Positions 6,509 through 13,419 of a stretch of DNA of 13,857 nt are shown in pieces; the stretch's first letter is position 1, and every line of letters starts with the position of its first letter. Both the position numbers and the translations under genes were made by a program. Below the pieces are notes generated by a model, which saw nothing but the letters and a program-made list of their open reading frames with translations, did no database searches and was not told where the DNA came from. Origin of the DNA: Thermoplasmata archaeon (GTDB lineage Archaea > Thermoplasmatota > SW-10-69-26); the NCBI GenBank assembly GCA_003561665.1, contig PWVY01000052.1, positions 1 through 13,857 on the forward strand. The letters are read 5' to 3'.

Positions 6509-7941
6509 TCGGTTGCGAGGAAGCCGATGAGTTGTTGGTCTTGGGGGACGCGGTTGCGTTTGGGCACGTAGCTTGGTAGGCGTGTTCCGAAGGGGCGTGC
6601 GCACCCGATGGGTTCCCCGTGGCATTGGACGATGGCAAAGCGGTCGGGGATGGTGTGACCCATGCCGAAGTCCACGCTGTTTCCTGCAAGCCAGGCGCGG
6701 GCTTGATCGGGTGTGAGTTCGATGGTGGCGTCTGCGTCGTGACCGAGCAGCGTGGCTGCTTCGAAGGACATACGGGGGCCTTTGTCTTCGGGCGTGGCGA
6801 GGTAGAGCCCGGCGCGTTCGGGCGTAAAGCGGGTGGCGTGTTCGGGGCTTGGACCGTTGAAGCCGTACCATCGGCTGGGGGTTTCGAAGGTGTGCATGGT
6901 TTCCATGAAGGGGTGTTCGATGCCGTACGTTTCTTGGAGGGTCGCGATGGGTTCTTTGCCGGTGGGGGTGATCTTCGTTTTGCGAGGTTGGGGGCCTCGT
7001 GGGTCCTTGAAGGGAGCGTTTTGGATCTTGGTGAAGCGGGCAGTGAAGAAGCTCTCGGAGTCGACCTCGTCTCCGTAAACGATGCGGGCTTGTTCGACGC
7101 TGCTGTGGTGTTCTTCTCCGGCAACGTGGGTTCGTCCTTCGTGCCCGATGCCGGGGTCGAAGGCGTCGATCTCGACGGGGTAGGTGTCGAGGAACCAGGA
7201 GACGATGCCTTCGTTCTCGAGGGGTTCGAGGGTGCATGTGGCGTAGACGATGGTGCCGCCTTCTCGGGTGGCGTGGAAGGCGCTTTTGAGGAGGGCGCGT
7301 TGGGTGCCGGCGAACCCTTTGGCTCGGTCGATCGTGTACCGTTCGATGGGGTCCCAGCTTTCGTGCATGGATCCAAGCGTGGTGCAGGGGGCATCCACGA
7401 GCACTTTGTCGAACGTGATCGGCCAGGTGAGCCGGCAGGCGTTGTAGCGGGTGACGATGGCGTTTGTGACGCCGGCTTGGTCGAGGTTGGAGATGAGGTT
7501 GTTGACGCGCCCGGGGTGCACGTCGTTGGCTACGACGAGACCTTGTCCTTGGAGTCGTTCGGCGATGTGGGTGGCTTTTCCTCCGGGTGCGGCGGAGAGG
7601 TCGAGGACGAGGTCCCCGGGTTGGGGGTCGAGGGCTTGGACGGGGAGCGTGGAGACGGGGGTTTGCACGAACACGAGCCCGGCTTGGTGTTCGTAGATGT
7701 GCCCGAGGGCTCGTTCGTCGTCTTCATCTTCTTCGACGTAGAAGGCTTCGTTGCTCCAGGGGACCGGTTGGAGGGGGAAGCCGAGCGCTTGGAAGCGGTC
7801 TTGGATCTCTTGGGTTGTCGTCTTCAACCGGTTCACGCGCACCGCTCGTGGGGTCTCGCGTTCGAGCAGGGTGTCTAAGCGTTCTCGTGAGCCTAGGATG
7901 TCGACCATGCGGTCCACGAAGGCGCGGGGGAGGGAGGCCAC
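6496..7941 (-). CDS. RNA m5C methyltransferase (NOL1/NOP2/Sun family) with PUA-like C-terminus
   Basis: The product is 481 residues and transfers a methyl group from SAM to C5 of cytosine in tRNA or rRNA. SAM motif I is DLSAAPGGKATH (residues 114-125, Ser in place of the usual Cys). The family's two cysteines are present: Cys186 in DAPCTTLG and catalytic Cys236 in YATCTLEPLENE. The N-terminal part (VRVNRLKTT) matches the RNA-binding region. The C-terminal 180 residues, ending in IVQCHGEPIGCARPFG and SYVPKRN, resemble the PUA-like tail of RsmF/YebU-type enzymes. Whether the target is tRNA or rRNA cannot be told. The start is a GTG with TTTTAA 23-28 bases upstream. It lies 42 bases downstream of the reductase gene on the same strand but has its own promoter. 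Confidence 0.9.
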   Translation of the reverse strand: MASLPRAFVDRMVDILGSRERLDTLLERETPRAVRVNRLKTTTQEIQDRFQALGFPLQPVPWSNEAFYVEEDEDDERALGHIYEHQAGLVFVQTPVSTLPVQALDPQPGDLVLDLSAAPGGKATHIAERLQGQGLVVANDVHPGRVNNLISNLDQAGVTNAIVTRYNACRLTWPITFDKVLVDAPCTTLGSMHESWDPIERYTIDRAKGFAGTQRALLKSAFHATREGGTIVYATCTLEPLENEGIVSWFLDTYPVEIDAFDPGIGHEGRTHVAGEEHHSSVEQARIVYGDEVDSESFFTARFTKIQNAPFKDPRGPQPRKTKITPTGKEPIATLQETYGIEHPFMETMHTFETPSRWYGFNGPSPEHATRFTPERAGLYLATPEDKGPRMSFEAATLLGHDADATIELTPDQARAWLAGNSVDFGMGHTIPDRFAIVQCHGEPIGCARPFGTRLPSYVPKRNRVPQDQQLIGFLATDQPS

Positions 7942-7963
7942 GTGATGTGCACCCTGCTTTGGA

Positions 7964-7969
7964 TTAAAA
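7964..7969 (-). promoter_or_regulatory. TATA box for the m5C methyltransferase gene
   Basis: TTTTAA on the minus strand lies 23-28 bases before the GTG at 7941, in the short gap after the reductase stop. It indicates an independent, leaderless transcript. Confidence 0.6.
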
Positions 7970-7983
7970 GGTCGCGGGGGAGG

Positions 7984-9126
7984 TCATTGGGGTGCGCTCG
8001 TGACGGGGGTTCCGTCGGTGGCTTCGAGCACGCGTGTGACGTTTTTCTCGTCGATGGGGAGGCCTTCAAGCGCGTTGAGGTTCTCCGTGACGTGCTTGGG
8101 GGATCCCATGCCGACGAGGGCCGTGGTCACGCCGGGGGCTGAGCGGGCGAACTGGAGGGCGGCTTGCACGTCGGTTTCGACGTTGAGGATCTCTTTCACG
8201 ACGGGCGGGATGTTGTCCAGCAAGCGCGCTTGTAGAAGGCTGGCGCTTGCCAGGACGAAAAGGCCCGCATCTTGAGCGGCTTCAAGCAACGGGATGTCCT
8301 CGCCCTTCCAGGGTTGCGTGGGGTGGGTGAGAGCTTCAGGCATGGCGAGGTTTACGGGAAGCTCGACACCGTGGAACCCGTGCTCGTTGCCCGCGCCCAC
8401 CGCTTCGTGGGCTTGTTGGGCGAGCGTGATCATCGTTTCCAGGCCGATGTGGCCGGGGTTCGAGGGGGGGACGCGCAAGCCATCCCATGTGGCGATGCCG
8501 TAGTGTTCGATGTTGCCTTCGGCTCTTTGTTTCTCGAGCGTTGTGAAGGCCTCTTGCAAGCGTGCATGGACCGTTTCTCTCTCGATGCCAGCTTCGAGCT
8601 GGATCTCGGGGTTGTGAACGAGGTAGATGTCTATCGTTTCGATGCCGAGGTTCTGGCGGCTGGCGGTGATCTCGTGTTCCAGGAAGGAGGGGGCAAGCGC
8701 GTGGGAGCCGCCTGCTACGTGTTTGGGGTCGAGCAGGCCTTCGTCGACGTAGACTTCTCGAACGATGCGTCGTACGCCTGCTCCTCGGTCGACATCTCCG
8801 TGCAGGAACCCGCCCTTGGTGACGATGAATGCACCTTCGCGGTTCCCGGCGTTTTCGAGCGCTTGACCGATGTCGCGCTCGCTTGCTTGCTCTCGGTAGT
8901 TGGAGGCGGTGTCGAGGACCGTGATGCCTGCATTGAGGGCGTTGTGGATCGCGGTTTGGTAGGCGTCCCTTGCCTTGGGGTCTGTTTTTCCAAGGTACGT
9001 GCCAGCGCCCAGCGAGGATACGGTGAGGCCTTCGTGGTCGCGGTAGAACGTGTCCCCCATCACGCCTTCGTTGGCTCGTTTTCGGGTCCCTTCCGGGGTG
9101 GCTTGTCCTTCCACGAGATCAGGCAT
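7984..9126 (-). CDS. Aldo/keto reductase
   Basis: The product is 380 residues, an NAD(P)H-dependent oxidoreductase of the aldo/keto reductase (TIM-barrel) superfamily acting on an unknown carbonyl substrate. The catalytic tetrad is complete: Asp72 (VLDTASNYR), Tyr77, Lys104 (IVTKGG) and His171 (YLVHNPE). The C-terminal half has ARSAPGVTTALVGMGSPKHVTENL, the usual cofactor-binding region. The ATG at 9126 gives a short charged N-terminus with ATPEGT; I recall a similar extension in haloarchaeal members of this subfamily, so I prefer it to the ATG at 9060, though the latter would start just before the first barrel strand. The frame stays open upstream to 9417, but that part is not protein-like. 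No TATA stands at leaderless distance; the nearest strong one is about 300 bases upstream, which would give a long structured leader. Confidence 0.87.
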   Translation of the reverse strand: MPDLVEGQATPEGTRKRANEGVMGDTFYRDHEGLTVSSLGAGTYLGKTDPKARDAYQTAIHNALNAGITVLDTASNYREQASERDIGQALENAGNREGAFIVTKGGFLHGDVDRGAGVRRIVREVYVDEGLLDPKHVAGGSHALAPSFLEHEITASRQNLGIETIDIYLVHNPEIQLEAGIERETVHARLQEAFTTLEKQRAEGNIEHYGIATWDGLRVPPSNPGHIGLETMITLAQQAHEAVGAGNEHGFHGVELPVNLAMPEALTHPTQPWKGEDIPLLEAAQDAGLFVLASASLLQARLLDNIPPVVKEILNVETDVQAALQFARSAPGVTTALVGMGSPKHVTENLNALEGLPIDEKNVTRVLEATDGTPVTSAPQ

Positions 9127-9204
9127 GCACCGGTGTAAACGGTCTAACCTACGGTAAGCCTTCGCTTTCGAGGAGATATCGAACGTACGGGTGAGGTGGG
9201 TTGG

Positions 9205-9403
9205 AAAGGGGGCCGGCCGGGCGTGAAGGGGTGTGCGCCGCAAATGCCCGGCCGGCCCGGTTCCCAGAGGAACTGGGGCCAAGGCGTGGGCACGTTGTCC
9301 CGGCGGTTGAGCGAACGAAACGCGTGACCGAGTCTTGCCGGATGCTCCTGTTGAGGAGTGGACCCCGTGCCTGCACGTTGCATCGAACAAATCCCTCATA
9401 ACC
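9205..9403 (-). ncRNA. Candidate structured RNA or long 5' leader of the reductase
   Basis: This stretch lacks a convincing gene but is full of inverted repeats. A 13-bp perfect stem is formed by 9210-9222 and 9246-9258 (GGCCGGCCGGGC and its complement) with a 23-base loop. A 9-bp stem, 9256-9264 with 9269-9277, has loop CAGA (one G-U pair) and shares three bases with the first, so the two compete. A nested stem spans 9301-9340 (CGGC/GCCG, GGT/ACC, GCG/CGC). Small hairpins lie at 9345-9358 (CTCCT GTTG AGGAG) and 9366-9377. A strong TATA-like box (9429-9439) would start minus-strand transcription near 9405. I found no RNase P, SRP RNA, tRNA or box C/D signature. Strand and role are inference. 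Confidence 0.35.
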
Positions 9404-9428
9404 CTGCCGGGTGTCAATCTAACATGGA

Positions 9429-9439
9429 CTAAAAATATG
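9429..9439 (-). promoter_or_regulatory. TATA-like box, probably minus-strand
   Basis: CATATTTTTAG on the minus strand, preceded by GGTAAA (BRE-like), is the best TATA match in the window's long intergenic region. It would start transcription near 9405, toward the structured stretch and the reductase. The plus-strand reading (CTAAAAATATG) has no gene at the right distance. Confidence 0.4.
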
Positions 9440-9491
9440 TTTACCGACGATAGAAATGGGCTTTAGAGCCTCGTTCCGCCCTGATTATGCG

Positions 9492-9515
9492 ATGGATGCA
9501 TATTCATGGATGCAT
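9492..9515. repeat. Direct repeat of ATGGATGCAT, 4-base spacer
   Basis: ATGGATGCAT occurs at 9492-9501 and again at 9506-9515 in an AT-rich stretch just left of the IS. Each copy contains the self-complementary ATGCAT. It could be a protein-binding site or a trace of insertion activity; no function is shown. Confidence 0.45.
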
Positions 9516-9536
9516 TTATTTTCTATGGTGTTTTTT

Positions 9537-9563
9537 GGCTCTTCGCTGTTTGGTGTGGGTAAC
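9537..9563 (+). repeat. Left terminal inverted repeat of the ISL3 element
   Basis: It begins GGCTCTTCGCTGTTT and ends TGTGGGTAAC; it pairs with 10852-10878 with five mismatches. Confidence 0.85.
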
Positions 9564-9607
9564 GGCTTGGGGGATAACCTCAACCCCACCGGCTGCATGG
9601 CGCGTGC

Positions 9608-10864
9608 GTGAACCAGAAAGACCTCTTCGAAACCGCGCTGGGCATCCAAGAACCATGGCACGTCGACCAGATCCGCTTGGACGATAACAACAAGATCCTG
9701 GAGATCTACGTGGACTTCGAACGCGGCGCTCGCTTCACCTGTCCCGAATGCGGGGCCGGGGACTGCACGGCCTACGACACGAAGGAAACCACCTGGCGGC
9801 ACTTGAACTTCTTCGAGTACGAAACCCACCTACACGCTCGGCATCCCCGGGTGAAGTGCGAACACGCAACAGGCGAGGACGGGGACAAGGCCGATTCAGC
9901 ACCCGGAGGATGCGGGATCCACCGGGTCGAGGTTCCCTGGGCGAGACCGGAGAGTGGGTTCACGTTCCTCTTCGAAGCCATGGTCATGAGCATGGCCCCG
10001 CACATGCCGGTCAACGCCATCGCTGACCAGGTTGGAGAGCATGATACGCGGTTGTGGCGCATCCTCCAGCACCATGTCAACCAGGCGCGGGAGAACGCGG
10101 ATTACAGCACCGTGGAGAGCATCGGCATCGACGAGACCAGCTCGCGTAAACGGCATTCGTACATCTCCGTGTTCATGGACCTGGACGAAAGGCGCGTGGT
10201 GTTCGCCGATTCAGACCGGGACAGCGCGGTCGTCGAGCGCTTCGCCAAGGATCTTGAGGACCATGGCGGGGACCGGGAGGCGATCAAGCGGGTGTGCATG
10301 GATATGAGCCCTGCCTACCGGAAAGGCGTTGATGAGCACCTGGACAACGCCAAGATCACCTACGACAAGTTCCACCTGATGAAGAACCTGAACGAAGCCG
10401 TGGACGAGGTCCGACGCAGCGAGCAAAAACAACGCGACGGGCTCAAGCGCACCCGGTATTTGTGGCTTCGAAACCAGGAGGACTTGGACGAGGAAGACGC
10501 CCAGCGCGTGAACTCCCTGGCCGATGCCTATCCCAAGACGGGGCGGGCTTACCGGTTAAAGGAGGCCTTCCGGGAGTTGTGGCGTCAGCCAGCGGACCGG
10601 GCGGAGTGGTATTTGGAGGCCTGGTGTTCGTGGGCTCTCCGGTCAAGGTTGGAGCCGGTGAAGACGTTCGCCAAGAGCGTTAAAACGCACTGGGATGGCG
10701 TGGTGAGTTGGTTTCAAAGCCAGGTGGACAACGGGATCTTGGAGGGGATCAACAGCCTGATCCAAGCTGCGAAGGCAAAGGCCAGGGGTTATTCGAACGA
10801 CGAGTACCTGATCACGATGACCTACTTGATCGGGGGCAAGCTGGAGTTCGAGCTACCCACATGA
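9608..10864 (+). CDS. ISL3-family transposase
   Basis: The product is 418 residues, the DDE transposase that moves the surrounding element. The N-terminal zinc ribbon has CPECG (Cys45, Cys48), Cys53 and a second pair around Cys84 and Cys102. A helix-turn-helix region follows (MPVNAIADQVGEHDTRLWRIL). The catalytic acidic residues are Asp175 (SIGIDETSSRK), Asp232 (VCMDMSPAY) and Glu379 (NGILEGINSLIQAAKAKARGY), all in typical ISL3 contexts. The length is normal and there is no internal stop, so it is probably active. The start is a GTG at 9608; no closer ATG exists in frame. The stop lies inside the right inverted repeat. Confidence 0.93.
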   Translation: MNQKDLFETALGIQEPWHVDQIRLDDNNKILEIYVDFERGARFTCPECGAGDCTAYDTKETTWRHLNFFEYETHLHARHPRVKCEHATGEDGDKADSAPGGCGIHRVEVPWARPESGFTFLFEAMVMSMAPHMPVNAIADQVGEHDTRLWRILQHHVNQARENADYSTVESIGIDETSSRKRHSYISVFMDLDERRVVFADSDRDSAVVERFAKDLEDHGGDREAIKRVCMDMSPAYRKGVDEHLDNAKITYDKFHLMKNLNEAVDEVRRSEQKQRDGLKRTRYLWLRNQEDLDEEDAQRVNSLADAYPKTGRAYRLKEAFRELWRQPADRAEWYLEAWCSWALRSRLEPVKTFAKSVKTHWDGVVSWFQSQVDNGILEGINSLIQAAKAKARGYSNDEYLITMTYLIGGKLEFELPT

Positions 10865-10878
10865 AACAGCGAGGAACC
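10852..10878 (-). repeat. Right terminal inverted repeat of the ISL3 element
   Basis: Read on the minus strand it begins GGTTCCTCGCTGTTT and ends TGTGGGTAGC. It contains the transposase stop codon. Confidence 0.85.
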
Positions 10879-10900
10879 AGAAAAGGACATCTTGGGGGAG

Positions 10901-11056
10901 ATGGTCGAAGCCTATGCGCAGGCTGCAGCAACCAACAGAGAACAACTTGACACGACCTCAAGTCGCCTCAAAGCCTCCCTCTGGACGTTGCTCGGTGCTC
11001 TATCTCTTCTCGGAGCAAGCGAAGGAACCCTCCTATACAATGCAGGAGGAATATGA
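10901..11056 (+). CDS. Small hydrophobic protein, possibly the 3' remnant of a gene cut by the IS
   Basis: The product is 51 residues from the ATG at 10901. A polar helix (VEAYAQAAATNREQLDTTSS) is followed by a hydrophobic stretch (LKASLWTLLGALSLLGAS) that may span the membrane. The same frame is open back into the IS end (EEPEKDILGE), so the true N-terminus may have been removed by the insertion; no matching 5' part is visible left of the IS. The protein-like composition and the well-placed SD for the next ORF near its end argue that it was a real gene. Function unknown. Confidence 0.45.
   Translation: MVEAYAQAAATNREQLDTTSSRLKASLWTLLGALSLLGASEGTLLYNAGGI
11045..11050 (+). promoter_or_regulatory. 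Shine-Dalgarno site for the 36-residue ORF
   Basis: GGAGGA sits 9 bases before the ATG at 11060 and overlaps the last codons of the upstream ORF. It supports the start and suggests the two ORFs are co-translated. Confidence 0.6.
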
Positions 11057-11059
11057 ACC

Positions 11060-11170
11060 ATGCCCGATCATGAGAAACCAGACGAGCAGAGCGAGGACCC
11101 CAAGCGCCTCTTTCGCCTGGAGTATATCTCGAAATGGGGCAAGAACGTGGAGCTAAACAGCTCCGATTGA
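11060..11170 (+). CDS. 36-residue charged protein, unknown function
   Basis: The product begins MPDHEKPDEQSEDPKRLFRL and ends KWGKNVELNSSD. It is hydrophilic with an acidic N-terminal half and a basic/aromatic second half, with no cysteines and no membrane segment. It is supported by the strong SD and by lying three bases after the stop of the previous small ORF. It could be a small partner of the membrane protein upstream; no family is recognised. Confidence 0.45.
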   Translation: MPDHEKPDEQSEDPKRLFRLEYISKWGKNVELNSSD

Positions 11171-11220
11171 CACGACACCCCTCGTTGTGGGTCGTTTACG
11201 GGGGCCCGGGACGAGAGCGG

Positions 11221-11646
11221 CTACCACGTTCCCCGTAGGAACTTCTCCGTCTCTTCCATGTGTCGGGTCTCGTCGCTGATGAACTCGTGCAAATCCCCTG
11301 AGAGGCCTCGTTGGCCTTCCTTTTCGGCCGTGTCCATCAGCCGAGAGTAGCGCTCGATGGCTTCAGCCTCGCTTTCGCGAACGATCTCCAACATCTTACG
11401 CGGCTCCGATGGCACTTGTACGGGTTTGGGTTCCGTCGTGGGCGTTCCCCCCAACGCGTCCACCTTGTCTGCGACGTAACGCGCGTGGTTTTGCTCGTCC
11501 TCCACCTCGCTGAGGAAGAACTCCTTAAGCTCGCCACGGTGGATCCCGCTCACCGTCGACGCGTACGTCGTGTACATGATGATCGCCTGGTACTCGTAAG
11601 CCAACGCCTCGTTGAGGCCACCGATCAAATCCTCGCTAACATCCAT
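11221..11646 (-). CDS. Ferritin-like / bacterioferritin-type iron-binding protein
   Basis: The product is 141 residues forming a four-helix bundle with a di-iron site typical of ferritin-like proteins that store iron or detoxify it with oxygen or peroxide. Candidate ligands sit in the expected order: Glu18 in helix A (LAYEYQ), Glu51xxHis54 in helix B (EQNH), Glu98 in helix C (IERY), and Glu126xxHis129 in helix D (ETRH). The short length fits small archaeal ferritin-like proteins rather than full bacterioferritin; no heme Met is assigned. It is divergent from the threonine ammonia-lyase gene, 125 bases away. No clear TATA at leaderless distance and no SD are seen. Confidence 0.85.
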   Translation of the reverse strand: MDVSEDLIGGLNEALAYEYQAIIMYTTYASTVSGIHRGELKEFFLSEVEDEQNHARYVADKVDALGGTPTTEPKPVQVPSEPRKMLEIVRESEAEAIERYSRLMDTAEKEGQRGLSGDLHEFISDETRHMEETEKFLRGTW

Positions 11647-11771
11647 ACCCTGGCCAAGGAGGACGCGCCTCGTAGGCTCTCCCCAGCGTTCACCGCGGTA
11701 CGCAAGCCACGGCTTGACCCGGCAGGCACCCGGCCGACGCGTTCTTCAATCCTAACCCGCTTGGCCTCCTC

Positions 11772-13001
11772 GTGCCACGCGTCACGGCGGAGATGATCGA
11801 GAACGCACGCGATATCCTGGAAGACCCGATCACCCGGGGCATCATCCAGGAAACCCCCGTGCTCAGAGGCGAAGCCCTCAGCAAGGCGACCGGCGCGGAG
11901 ATCTTCCTTAAGCTCGAGAACCTCCAACACACCGGCTCGTTCAAAGTCCGCGGCGCCTACAACCGCATCGCCAACCTCACCCAGGACGAAGCCAACGCAG
12001 GCGTGATCTGCGCAAGCGCCGGGAACCACGCCCAAGGCGTCGCGCTCGCCGCGCGCGAACAGAACGTCAACGCCACCATCTGCATGCCCGAGGACGCCCC
12101 CATCAGCAAAGTGCAAGCCACACGCGACCTTGGCGGTAACGTCATCCTCCACGGCGAGAACTACAACGCCGCCTACGACCACGCACGCAGCCTCGAAACA
12201 AAGCACGGATACGCCTTCGTGCACGCCTACGATGACCCCCTCGTCGTCGCCGGGCAAGGCACGCTCGGCCTCGAACTCCTCGACCAACTCGACCACATCG
12301 ACACCGTGCTCATCGGCGTGGGCGGAGGCGGCCTGCTCGCCGGCATCGCCACCGCCATCAAACACGAAACCCCCGACACGCGCGTCATCGGCATCGAACC
12401 CCAAGGCGCCAACGCCCTCTCCATGAGCCTCCAAAAAGGCAACAAAGTCACGCTCGACACCGTCGACACCATCGCGGACGGCCTTGCCACACGAAGCTGC
12501 GGTACCATCGCCTACGACACCGCACAACACCTCGTCGACGACGTCATCAGCGTGGACGATGACGCCATCGCTCACGCCATCCTCACCCTCCTCGAAACCG
12601 AGAAAACCGTCGTCGAAGGCGCCGGAGCCGTTGGCCCCGCCGCCCTCCTCGAAGGAACCCTCAACGTGCGAAACGAAACCGTCGCCTGCATCATCAGCGG
12701 CGGCAACATCGACGTCACCCTCCTCGCCAACATCATCGATCGAGGCCTCACCCGCAGCGGACGCTCACTTAGCATCGAAGTCCCCCTCGCCGATCGCCCC
12801 GGCACCCTCAACGAGGTCCTCACCATCCTCGCCGACACACGCGCCAACGTCACTGAAGTCGAACACAACCGACGACGCCTCGACGTCGGCCTCAAAACCG
12901 CGATCGTGCGCATCGAGATGGAAACCCGCGGCCCCGACCACGTCAACGAGATCCTCGAACGCCTCAACCAAGCAGGCCACGATGTCGCCAAAGGGCCCTA
13001 A
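11772..13001 (+). CDS. ilvA: Threonine ammonia-lyase with one C-terminal ACT domain
   Basis: The product is 409 residues, a cytosolic PLP enzyme converting threonine to 2-oxobutanoate and ammonia, the first step toward isoleucine or of threonine breakdown. The PLP lysine is Lys58 in HTGSFKVRGA, the substrate loop is SAGNHAQG (82-89), the phosphate-binding glycine loop is GVGGGG (182-187), and Ser309 of SGGN contacts the pyridine ring. The C-terminal ACT domain (about 331-405, with DRPGTLNEVL) usually senses isoleucine or other amino acids. This single-ACT form of about 400 residues matches the TdcB/IlvA-like class. It starts at GTG 11772 with only a weak TATA candidate upstream. Confidence 0.94.
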   Translation: MPRVTAEMIENARDILEDPITRGIIQETPVLRGEALSKATGAEIFLKLENLQHTGSFKVRGAYNRIANLTQDEANAGVICASAGNHAQGVALAAREQNVNATICMPEDAPISKVQATRDLGGNVILHGENYNAAYDHARSLETKHGYAFVHAYDDPLVVAGQGTLGLELLDQLDHIDTVLIGVGGGGLLAGIATAIKHETPDTRVIGIEPQGANALSMSLQKGNKVTLDTVDTIADGLATRSCGTIAYDTAQHLVDDVISVDDDAIAHAILTLLETEKTVVEGAGAVGPAALLEGTLNVRNETVACIISGGNIDVTLLANIIDRGLTRSGRSLSIEVPLADRPGTLNEVLTILADTRANVTEVEHNRRRLDVGLKTAIVRIEMETRGPDHVNEILERLNQAGHDVAKGP

Positions 13002-13035
13002 CCAGCCAGAACCAGACCAGAACAGAGCAAACATC

Positions 13036-13041
13036 TATTTA
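13036..13041 (+). promoter_or_regulatory. TATA box for the winged-helix regulator operon
   Basis: TATTTA lies 22-27 bases before the GTG at 13063 in an AT-rich stretch after the ammonia-lyase gene. It fixes that start codon and points to a leaderless transcript. Confidence 0.65.
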
Positions 13042-13044
13042 TCT

Positions 13045-13062
13045 ACATACCGAACGGTATGT
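13045..13062 (+). promoter_or_regulatory. Perfect 18-base operator-like inverted repeat
   Basis: ACATACCGAACGGTATGT has 8-base perfect arms around AA. It starts 3 bases after the TATA box and ends directly before the GTG start codon, so it covers the expected transcription start. A dimeric regulator bound here would block initiation. The obvious candidate is the winged-helix protein encoded next, i.e. autoregulation. Confidence 0.7.
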
Positions 13063-13419
13063 GTGGCTGAAGCGTTCGATCTTCCATCCCGCGACGTTGA
13101 ATACGAACTCGCCCTACGGCTGCTCAACCAGGACCCCCCCCTTGACCGCCGTATACTGGAGGATTTGGTTGGACAACCCAAGCGCTACTCTGATCTAAAG
13201 CCCCTTCTAGGGGATAGAAACGACAACGTCCTAACGAAAGCCCTTCGCCGACTCAGAGACGAAGGCACCATCCAGCAAGGCGTAGACCTAGACCAGAACC
13301 AGCGAACCTACCGCTTGACTGAACTCGGCAAGCACGTCGTGTTCCGACTTCATGAGATGGTCCCCCATTGGGAGAGCATCCAAGCCTACGAAAGGGGCAA
13401 AGCCGACCTTGAAGCATGA
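13063..13419 (+). CDS. HxlR-like winged-helix transcription regulator
   Basis: The product is 118 residues from the GTG at 13063, a DNA-binding regulator. Residues about 27-95 form a winged helix of the HxlR type: RRILEDLVGQPKRYSDLKPL, then a recognition-helix region NVLTKALRRLRDEGTI and the wing RTYRLTELGKHVV. No ligand-binding or metal-binding domain is seen, so the signal is unknown. An in-frame ATG at 12982 exists inside the upstream gene, but the TATA box and operator place the start at 13063. It overlaps the next gene by four bases (ATGA), a tightly coupled operon, so the regulator probably controls itself and its partner. Confidence 0.82.
   Translation: MAEAFDLPSRDVEYELALRLLNQDPPLDRRILEDLVGQPKRYSDLKPLLGDRNDNVLTKALRRLRDEGTIQQGVDLDQNQRTYRLTELGKHVVFRLHEMVPHWESIQAYERGKADLEA

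Larger units (their letters stand above)
9537..10878 (+). mobile_element. ISL3-family insertion sequence (1342 bp, apparently complete)
   Basis: The element is bounded by 27-base imperfect inverted repeats (22 of 27 identical) starting GGCTCTTCGCTGTTT on the left and, read inward, GGTTCCTCGCTGTTT on the right. The GGxTC start is typical of ISL3 ends. It carries one full-length transposase. Codon choice in the transposase (more GAG, CTG, GTG) differs from the C-ending codons of the surface-protein and threonine ammonia-lyase genes, consistent with recent arrival. The 8 bases on each side (TGTTTTTT and AGAAAAGG) are not a direct repeat, so no target duplication is visible; the flanks may have rearranged. 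Confidence 0.85.

Noticed and set aside
6619..7878. 419-codon plus-strand open frame opposite the methyltransferase
   Set aside because: Repetitive Gly/Val/Phe composition without motifs; the opposite strand carries clear methyltransferase motifs.
9127..9417. In-frame upstream extension of the aldo/keto reductase
   Set aside because: The extra residues are Arg/Pro/His-rich with no family similarity and cover the hairpin-rich stretch; open frames are common in GC-rich DNA. The ATG at 9126 with its ATPEGT segment is the better start.
9557..9570. GGGTAACGGC resembling a conserved RNase P RNA element
   Set aside because: It lies in the left end of the IS and partly belongs to the terminal inverted repeat; none of the other RNase P elements is near.
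9492..9611. Short plus-strand ORF starting MDAYSWMHLF
   Set aside because: It crosses the IS left end, is only 39 codons, and lacks promoter or SD support.
11171..11220. Possible terminator hairpin between convergent genes (ACGAC ... GTCGT)
   Set aside because: Only five clean base pairs then mismatches, and no T-run of useful length follows.
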